DNA of 17,573 bases, taken from NCBI GenBank assembly GCA_039798265.1, contig JBDKGH010000028.1, positions 1 through 17,573 on the forward strand, in the 5' to 3' direction. The position numbers and the translations under genes are program-made. Origin of the DNA: JBDKGH01 sp039798265 (GTDB lineage: Bacteria; Bacteroidota; Bacteroidia; Flavobacteriales_D; Sanyastnellaceae). Of this stretch, positions 1 to 8,400 are shown in pieces. The notes below the pieces were generated by a model, which was not told the DNA's origin, ran no database searches, and saw only the letters and a list, made by a program, of their open reading frames with translations. Position 1 is the stretch's first letter. Every line of letters begins with the position of its first letter.

Positions 1-2135
1 ATGGCATCGGAATTTTGACATCCGTTGTTATCCTGAACAGTTAATGTGTAGACACCAGTATTTACAGGAGTAATGATTGGCTGAAGTATAGTTGAAGAGT
101 TTAAATTGGTAGCAGGCGACCATGAATAAGATAGTCCGTTACCTGTTGCTGAAGCCAAAACGGTTGCGCTTTGACCAGTGCACAGTGCGATATCGCCCCC
201 TGCATTTACAGTAGGCAAAGAATGAACGGTAAGCGTAATTTGGTCCGTTGCTGTGCAAACTCCATTGTCAACGGTATACGTCAGTGTATGCACACCCGTT
301 GATGAAGGATTAACTAAGCCTGCGCTTGAAACCATAGCAGAACCGGACCAAGTACCACCAGTAGTTATTGGCTGCAATGTAAATGCACTGCTTCCAATAC
401 ATACTGAGTGGTTTGGACCAGCATCAACCGTTAGTGGAGCGCTCACCGTTACTGAGCGCGTATCGTTAGAACTACATCCTTGCGCGTTGGTGTAGGTGTA
501 AGTCAAGGTATAGGTGCCTGTGATAGATGGAGTAAAAATTCCTGCACTGGTTACTAAAGCAGAGCCTGACCAAGTGCCCCCCGCAGGAGTTTGACCTGAT
601 AAGGTAATGGCGTTATTACTTTGACAAAATGTAAGGTTACTTCCAGCATCTACAGCCGTAGGGTTATTTACTGTAACAGTCACTTGATCTGTTGAAAAAC
701 ATCCAAAGTTATCAGTGGCGGTAAGGGTATAAACAGTTGTTGAAGTAGCGCTCACCGTTGGTGTTCCTGTTGTCGATGAAGAAAGAGCAGTCGTTGGTGA
801 CCAACTCAAATTCGAAGCGTTCGAAACCCCGTTAATGACAGCAGAAGAACCCGTGCAATAGCTGATATCAGCACCGGCCGATACACTTGGCAAAGATCGA
901 ACAGTCACCGTAATTTGGTCATATGCGTTGCATGTTCCCATGTTCACAGTGTAATTCAAAACATATGTTCCAACTGCTGTTGGTGTGAATACACCAGCTG
1001 ATGTCACGTAAGAAGAACCAGACCAAGAGCCGCCGCTTGTAACGGGTTGCAAGGTGTAAGAACCACTACCTTGACATAATTGAATGTCAGAACCCGCATT
1101 TACGTTTCCAGGAGCTACAACAGTAATTGTTCGTGTATCAGTTCGAGTACAATTATTTGAATTGGTAAAACTGTAAGTCAACGTATAGGTGCCAGCAACT
1201 GATGGCGTAAAAGCTCCCGCTGATGTAACGTAGGTGCTCCCGCTCCAAGTGCCGCCTGCAGGTGTTTGTCCAGTTAAAGTAAAAGGATAAGGATCGGTAC
1301 AAACGGTCAGATTTAATCCAGCATCTACGGCAGGAAGCGGATTGACAATCACTGAAATTTGATCAGACTTATAACATTGTTCAGAGTCAGCAGCAGTAAC
1401 ACTATAGGTAACAGAAGTGCTAGGCGTTGCTGTTGGGGTTTGTGAAAGCGAATTGCTTACACCATTTCCAGGACCGCCTCCGCTCCAGGTATAAATAATA
1501 ATAGGACCATTAGGACTTGAGGCAGTAGCAGAAAGCTGAACTGTTTGCCCTGCACAAATGGTTTGATCAGGACCAGCATTTACCGTTGGTAAAGCCCGAA
1601 CTTGAACAACTTTAGTATCTGTTGCAGTGCAACCGTTTACAGTATTTGAAAGCACTAAATTATAAGTGCCAACAGTATTAGGAGTAAAAACCCCCGTTCC
1701 TGATAACATAGTACCCGGTGCTCCACTCCATGTTCCGCCGCTTGGCAAGGTGATCGCAGGATCATTTAAACAAGGATCCAAATCGGGACCTGCATTAACC
1801 GTTGGTAATGGATTAACAGTAACGATAATGATATCTTGGGCTTCGCATCCTGTTCCGTCAATAACCGTTAGTAGATAGGTAGTGGTCGATGTTGGAGAAA
1901 TAATGGGATTAGCGATATCATTCGCCCCTGACAAAACATCCCAATCATAGGTGTAGTTGCCATCGCCCCCCCATGCTGATGGGGTTCCGCCGATAGTAAT
2001 GGATTGACCGACACAAATGGTGACGTCACCACCAGCATTGGCGTGACATTGTGCCGAGAGACTTTGTGACCATCCAAAAAGGATGAACAAAAGTCCAATG
2101 GACCACGATAATTTCGTTCTAGAGTGTAAGAGCAT
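1..2135 (-). CDS. Large secreted Ig-like repeat surface protein, C-terminal part outside window
   Basis: The reading frame is open from an ATG at 2135 to the left edge, giving 711 visible residues without a stop. Residues 1-28 form a signal peptide (basic start, hydrophobic core, probable cleavage SLSA|QC). The mature start is closely related to that of the large gene upstream, so the two are tandem paralogues. After an N-terminal Ig-like module the protein is a chain of about 75-residue modules, each starting near a NAGxD-like motif with a conserved Cys 5-8 residues later (C122, C194, C279, C354, C427, C504, C579, C652). From residue 184 they follow an A-B-C order, seen twice in full before a third A. 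A T9SS sorting domain is expected beyond base 1 but cannot be seen. The likely role is a T9SS-exported adhesin or cell-surface filament; ligand and function are unknown. There are few lysines (K8, K175, K256). The gene has its own promoter and leader. Confidence 0.85.
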   Translation of the reverse strand, partial: MLLHSRTKLSWSIGLLFILFGWSQSLSAQCHANAGGDVTICVGQSITIGGTPSAWGGDGNYTYDWDVLSGANDIANPIISPTSTTTYLLTVIDGTGCEAQDIIIVTVNPLPTVNAGPDLDPCLNDPAITLPSGGTWSGAPGTMLSGTGVFTPNTVGTYNLVLSNTVNGCTATDTKVVQVRALPTVNAGPDQTICAGQTVQLSATASSPNGPIIIYTWSGGGPGNGVSNSLSQTPTATPSTSVTYSVTAADSEQCYKSDQISVIVNPLPAVDAGLNLTVCTDPYPFTLTGQTPAGGTWSGSTYVTSAGAFTPSVAGTYTLTYSFTNSNNCTRTDTRTITVVAPGNVNAGSDIQLCQGSGSYTLQPVTSGGSWSGSSYVTSAGVFTPTAVGTYVLNYTVNMGTCNAYDQITVTVRSLPSVSAGADISYCTGSSAVINGVSNASNLSWSPTTALSSSTTGTPTVSATSTTVYTLTATDNFGCFSTDQVTVTVNNPTAVDAGSNLTFCQSNNAITLSGQTPAGGTWSGSALVTSAGIFTPSITGTYTLTYTYTNAQGCSSNDTRSVTVSAPLTVDAGPNHSVCIGSSAFTLQPITTGGTWSGSAMVSSAGLVNPSSTGVHTLTYTVDNGVCTATDQITLTVHSLPTVNAGGDIALCTGQSATVLASATGNGLSYSWSPATNLNSSTILQPIITPVNTGVYTLTVQDNNGCQNSDA
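213..1586 (-). repeat. Two full copies of an A-B-C three-module protein super-repeat
   Basis: Residues 184-641 of the partial surface protein hold the modules A (184-269), B (270-343), C (344-416), A (417-494), B (495-568) and C (569-641); a further A starts at 642. A modules have a YTW/LSW/YSW core and end near a GC/QC pair. B modules carry LTGQTPAGGTWSG-like motifs and end in TDTR/NDTR. C modules carry a TSGG or TTGG motif and end in GTC or GVC followed by a DQIT motif. Equivalent cysteines repeat at 225-233 residues. The copies are clearly diverged, so this is not a recent tandem duplication. Confidence 0.75.
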
Positions 2136-2338
2136 GAGTTTAGCTTAAATGCCCCATTGATACGCACGAAATACCACAGGGTTACCATTTATGCCCTTGA
2201 AATGATCTTTCGTGTCTTTGAAGCGCTTAGTCGTCATTACTTTTTATTTAAAAAAAGCTCCGGCTTGTGGCACTCCACACTAGTAATTTGATTAGGGCTA
2301 CGGCTAAGGGACCGATAGCTTCAGTTGTTCAGGTCCGA
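2136..2338 (-). promoter_or_regulatory. Long structured 5' leader of the partial surface-protein gene, unassigned
   Basis: This stretch lies between the promoter at 2339-2368 and the ATG at 2135 and encodes no convincing protein. Read on the minus strand it can form a 5-bp stem GGACC (2336-2332) with GGTCC (2313-2309) right at the expected transcript start. It also forms a perfect TGTGG/CCACA hairpin (2279-2266). GCCGGAGC (2264-2257) is followed by seven U (2256-2250). GCCGGAGC can instead pair with the GCTATCGG stretch that overlaps the first stem, so two folds would exclude each other, as in an attenuator. I do not recognise a known riboswitch family in it. The role is inference only. Confidence 0.35.
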
Positions 2339-2368
2339 CAAAGGTAACAAGAGTTATTAACAATTCAA
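2339..2368 (-). promoter_or_regulatory. Bacteroidota-type promoter of the partial surface-protein gene
   Basis: On the minus strand TTG (2368-2366) is followed after exactly 19 bases by TACCTTTG (2346-2339). This is a full match to the TTG / TAnnTTTG signature of the Bacteroidota primary sigma factor. It lies about 200 bases before the ATG at 2135. No better match lies closer to the gene. Confidence 0.65.
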
Positions 2369-2414
2369 CACTCGAATGTTAATTAACGTTGTTAATTCAA
2401 CTTCGTTTTTGGGT

Positions 2415-2452
2415 AAAAAACTAAAGGGCAGCCAATTAGCCGTCCTTAGTTT
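2415..2452 (-). terminator. Rho-independent terminator of the 2348-residue surface-protein gene
   Basis: Read on the minus strand, AAACTAAGGACGGC and GCTGCCCTTTAGTTT form a stem of about 13 pairs with one bulge, one mismatch and a G-U pair around the loop TAATTG. The stem runs into a six-T run. It starts about 20 bases after the stop codon at 2471 and lies upstream of the next gene's promoter, so the two surface-protein genes have separate transcripts. Confidence 0.7.
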
Positions 2453-2470
2453 AAGTATAAATTGGTGTAA

Positions 2471-5400
2471 TTATCGAATCATAATAACGTGACCGCTCAT
2501 AATGCGCTCACCTTCTACCCCTTTGAGTTGCACTACAACCTGCCAAGTGTAAGCTTCATCTTTGGCATAATACACCCCTTCACGAACATCCCCAAGCCAA
2601 GGCGCCGATGGATCATTCGTTTCAAAGATGGTAGTTCCCCATCTGTCGATGATAACAAACTTGTAATTCTCAATGAAATCCAATCCTGTCAAGTGCGGCC
2701 AAAATTCATCATTGATTCCATCGCCATCAGGAGTAAATGCGTTGGGCACATAAACTTGGAAAATGTCATCAATATTCACCGAACGAATAACATCATCTCG
2801 ACAACCGTGCTCAGTCCATACGGTCAAAGTAACAGGGAAAACTCCTGCTTCTTCGTAATAATGACGAATAACAGGAATTGAAGATACACCTCCATCTCCG
2901 AAGTTCCATAACCACTCATGGGCGTCATAACTCGTGTCGAAGAAATCAAAGTAAGGTTGATAAATGTCTGTGCTTTGAGGATTGAAATCAAAACTTGCTA
3001 CTGGTAAGTTCCAAGCAGCAATCATGTCTTCATACTCCAACGTATCCATACACCCCATATCAGTGGTGACCACTAATGATATGTCGAACAAGCCTGGATC
3101 ATTGTATTCATGAATGGCATTCACTCCTGTGGCGGTTCTGCCATCTCCAAAATCCCAGAGATAAGACTGACCACCTGTAGAAGTATTATTAAAGTTCACA
3201 GTGAGCGGCACACATCCCTCGGTTGGATCAGCTGTAAACGCCACTACCGGAAGAGGATGAACCGTGAAATCGACATCACTGCTGCTCGAGCATCCAAATT
3301 GATTAGAAGCAACCAATTCAACGTTGTACTCACCTACTGCATCAAAGGTAAACTCCGCATTGAGCTCATCACTTTGCAATTGGCCATCGAGATACCAATC
3401 AAAAGAATTGGCATCCGTTGAAAAATTGGATGTGGTTACATCAACAGGAATATAACACGACTCGAACGCACTTAATGCGAACGCACTCACTGGTTGAGGA
3501 GATACGATCACATCCATTTGAAGAGTATCAGCACAAAGCTGCATATTTTGAGCAATAAGACTTACAGTATATAAAATTGGCTCATTGCCAACATTGATAT
3601 ACGTATTACATACATCACTATCATTATCTGTATTGCCATCTCCGAAATCCCATTCATAAAAAATACCACCAGAAGTTGCGTTAGAGAAGCATGCCGTAAA
3701 CGGACTGCATCCAACTTGATTAGGTATGGTGAATGATGCATCTGGGGCATTATAAACCGTAAACGGATGAGAGATCGAAGTAGAACACAAGTTGTCAGAT
3801 ACCCCTGTCATAGTAACAATGTAGTTACCTCCATTGATATATAAGTGATCTGGATCAGACAAGGTAGAACCTGTTCCATCACCAAAATCCCATGTAATGT
3901 CAATGGCTGTTCCTGGATCGGCATCAAAATGAACCATTTCATTTTCGCACATGTTCGGCACATCCGTGGTGAAATCAATCACTGGACTAGGAAATACCTC
4001 CAAGGTCATTTGAGCCGTATCATAGCTACATCCATTATCGATGTACTGATAAATGGTGTAGATACCCGGATCTGAGTAAACGTGCGTAGGGTTCGCATTG
4101 CCGGTGAAAGTATCGTCACCAAAATTGTATTGTATTTGTGTTCCACCCTCGCTAAAGTCAGTGAATTCTACATTCAGTGGAGTGCAACCTTCAATGACGT
4201 TCGTATTAAAAAAGGCGGTAACGGTATTGGGTAATACGGTAATGGTATATTCAGTGGTATCAACACCGCATTCGTTAGAGAGATACAAATAGATGGTATA
4301 ATCCACAGGAATGGTGTCTGCAAAAAACACGTGAGATCCTGGTTCTTCCACAAAGCTTTGAGGCCCGCCATCTGAAAACTCCCATGTAAACACATCAGGA
4401 TTACCAGTAGAGGTATTATTGATGTTCACGGTAAAGGGTGAACAAAACACGTCTAAGTCAGTACCAAATGCAGCGACAGGCTGCGGGTAAACCGTAACTA
4501 TATCATTATCGGTATTGGAGCCGCAGAAGTTTGTTGCCGTTAAGCTGATGGGATAGGTTAAAACATCCGGTCCTTGCTGGTAAGTCTGACCAGCAGGAAT
4601 GAAAGCAGTGCTTGTTGTAACGGATAAGTTCCAGTTATAAGTCAAGTATTGACCTACACTTAGGTTATCGAATGTGACGTTCAAAGGGGCACAACCATCC
4701 GCAGGAAGCAAGGCTAACGAAGCTACTGGAGGATTAATTATTTCATTCGAATTGCTTGCAGTATCGCGACAGCCAAAGTTATTTGACGCGACTAGCATGA
4801 TATCAAATATACCTGGATTAGGATAGGTGTAGTTTGGATCAAAACCAGACGTAATATGTCCGTTACCATAGTTCCACTCATAAGAGTTGGCTCCAGTTGA
4901 AGTATTCGTCAAATCAACGGGTGCATTGGTACATCCCAAAGGCGCCACTGAGAAGTTGGCTACTGGAACAGGTGAAATGGTTACGGTCTTAAACGAAGTA
5001 TCAGCACATCCTGTTATAGGATCTGTAAACCAATAAAAGACATTATAGCTGCCGGCACCAATGGATGGATTGAAAGTACCTAAACTAGGATTTGTTATTC
5101 CCGGTCCCTCCCAAATTCCACCGCTAGATGGTGTGTAGCCAGCCATATTAAATGGTAGAGCATTCCCACAAAGTGTTTGGTTCGTGCCTGCTGTTACTAC
5201 GGGTAGTGGTTGAATGGTAACTTGGGTTTGATCAGAAGAAAAACAAGTTCCTGTTCCATAAGAGAGTGTCAATGTATGCGTCCCTACTCCCATGATTCCC
5301 GATTCAAACACACCATTGCTGGCGTTTGTAATACCAGTGCCTGTCCATGTACCTCCCGTAGGTGGATTGAAGCCCGTTAATTGATAGGTACCTTCATTCA

Positions 5401-8400
5401 AACACAGTGTTAAGTTGGGGCCTGCATTGGCAATGACTGGAGGGTTAACTGTTACTTGAATACTGTCAACGTTTTGACAACTATTGCCACCAGCTGTAAA
5501 GGTGTAGTATAGCCAGTATGTGCCTACACCTGGGCTAACAAATTGACCGTTCGGGTTGGTAATACCTGTACCCGACCAAGTTCCTACTCCTCCGGTTGTG
5601 GGGCTAAAACCAGTCAATGTCTCGGTAATGGGTTGGTTACATAAGGTGAGGTTGTTTCCTGCATTTACAACCGGAAGTGTATTCACATTCACAATTACGT
5701 TATCGGTGCTCACACAGTTATGGGCGTCTGTAACGGTCAATTGATACGTTGTGGTAGCGGGTGGAAAAGCTAAAGTGGAGGATTGATTCGCATTGGTTAA
5801 GGTAGCACCATTGTTCCAAGCATATCCATAAGGAGCTAAACCACCGGTAGCGCTACCTTGCAGAGCAACGCTATCTCCCACGCACATGCTAGCGTCTAAA
5901 CCTGCATTGGCAGTAGGCAACGAGTAAACAGTAAATACCATTTGATCCGTTGTCAAGCATGTGCCCGATCCTATAGAGTAGGTCAAGTTGTATACACCGG
6001 GAGTATTAGGAGTAAAGCTTCCTGTTGAGGTCACTGGTGCTGGGGACCATGTTCCTCCCGTATTACCAGGAACTATTTGAACAGGAGTATTGGATTGGCA
6101 TAAATTGATATCTGGTCCTGCATTCGCTACCGTTGCGGTAATAACGGTCACCACGAGTTGATCCGAGTTGGTACAAAGTGTTGTTGGATTCTGGTAAGTG
6201 TATGTCAGAGTGAATTGTCCTGTACCATTTGGCGAATAACTACCTCCTGTACTCACATTTTGCCCCGACCATGTACCACCTGTGGCAGGCGAAAAGCCCG
6301 TTAATTGCGTAGCTACTGGTTGATCACACAACTGAATATCGGCACCCGCGTTAACGACAGGCAGAGGATTTACGGTAACCGTCACAGCATCGGAACCCGG
6401 ACAACCGGATGCGTCAACCATGGTAACATTATATACCGTAGTTATAGTTGGTGTTGCCGTTACAGTTGCTAGTGTAGGATTACTTACCGTTCCCCCACTC
6501 CAAAAATATCCAGTAATTGTTCCATTGGTGCTTGTTCCTGAAGATGCTAGTGTCACCGTTGTTCCCGCACATATGGTCTGATCGGATCCTGCATTGGCAG
6601 TTGGTGGCGCCAATACATTTACTATCACCTGATCTGAAGTTAAACAAGAACCCGTACCCACGGAATAAGTCAATGTGACTGGTCCTACAATCGATCCGGT
6701 AAATACGCCTGCAGAAGTCACTTGTGAAGAGCCTGACCAAGTACCGCCCGATGGCAATACGATAGGCGATCCTAAGAAACAAGCCGTGGTATCGGGTCCT
6801 CCATTTGCGGCTGTCGGATTCACAACTGTCACTATGATGTTATCGCAGGCTTGACAGCCAGTAGTGCTATTTGTAAAGCAATAGGTCAATGTTTGTGTGC
6901 CAGTAGCAGAAGGAGTAAACACACCTGCCGATGTTACGTTACTACTTCCACTCCACACTCCTGTTCCACCAGTAGTTGGAGTATATCCTGTTAATGTTGT
7001 TGGAACAGGTTGATTACACAAGGTCAAATCATTTCCAGCGTTGACCACTGGCAAAGGATTAACGGTCAATGTTACGTTCGTTGTCCCTACACATCCACGA
7101 CTATCTGTAACTGAAACGGGATAAGTTGTTGTAGCGGTCGCTGAAGAGGTGGGTGTTGGTGATGTTGTACTATTCAGTGTACTTCCATTTCCCCAGGAGT
7201 AACTTACATAAGGAGGAAGTCCACCACTCACGTTTACACTTAGCTGCTCGGTCTCTCCATTACACATCACAAAGGGACCGCCGCTTGCTACCACAGGTAA
7301 TGGGTTCACTGTTACAGTTATCGTTTCTGTATCCGAACAGGTGCCCGAATTTCCTGTAACAGTATAGGTCACCGTGGTTCCACTTGATGGGGTAGAAATA
7401 ACACTGCTTCCGAAAGTGGTATTTAAAAAACTCGATGGACTCCACGTATAGGAGCCCGCACCCGATGCGCTCAGCGTTATGGGTGAGTTAATACAGGTAG
7501 AGTTGGTAGCCGAAGTGGTCGAAATCTGCACATTGGGTATGGGCAAAACAGTCACGGTGCTATTCGCTGTGCTTGGACCGCAGGCATTCGTTGCAGTAAA
7601 AGAAATTGGATAGCTTCCCGCATTGGCATAAGTCACAGCTCCTGGACTCAAACTAGTGCTCGAAGCCGGTGTGCCATTGTTGAATGTCCATGCATAGGAT
7701 GAAATAGGCAGGTTACAGTTGTCCACTAGTGCGCTCGGCGAAACGCTCGTTCCAGCGCATACTGTACCTATGGAGTTAATGGCCACTACAGGAACAGTAT
7801 TAACGGTAATCACTTCCGTATCTTGAAAAACACCGCATGAATTGGACATTTGCAATCGCAAGGTGTAAGTTCCAACTGATTGAAGATTGAATGACGGTTG
7901 AAGCGAGCTGCTCGATGTTCCTCCTGTAAATGAATACGATCCATTGTCGGGATCACAAGGCAAATCCACATAATCAACCAACCATGTATAGTTCAGCGCA
8001 CAAGGTGTTCCGTTATTGGAAGTGTTCGTTGTGTTGACGGTGTATGGTACACAGCCCAAATTACCGCTCACCGTAAATTGTGGCGTTGGAGCTGTTTCTA
8101 CACAAACTTGTTGAGATATCGTATTGGTACCACAGCTGTTTTGTGCTGTAAGTGTTACGGTGTAAGTTCCTGGCAAACTATAAGAGTGCGACTGCGTAGC
8201 GTTGGAAGTAACTACTGTATTGGGAGTTCCATCACCCCATGCCCATGTGAAGAGCGTAGTGCTTTGGCACTGGTTGTTAAAACCAAGTATCGATGTATTC
8301 AGAAAAGAGATCGCACTATTTACACAAGCCGGGTTAGGTGTAGCTGTAAACGCGGCTGTTGGTCCTGTGTAAACCCTCACTGGTGTAATTGTGGCAACCG

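Noticed and set aside
1868..2188. 106-residue minus-strand frame overlapping the start of the partial surface protein
   Set aside because: It is the same strand in another frame. The frame beginning at 2135 has a signal peptide and continues for 711 residues of coherent repeats.
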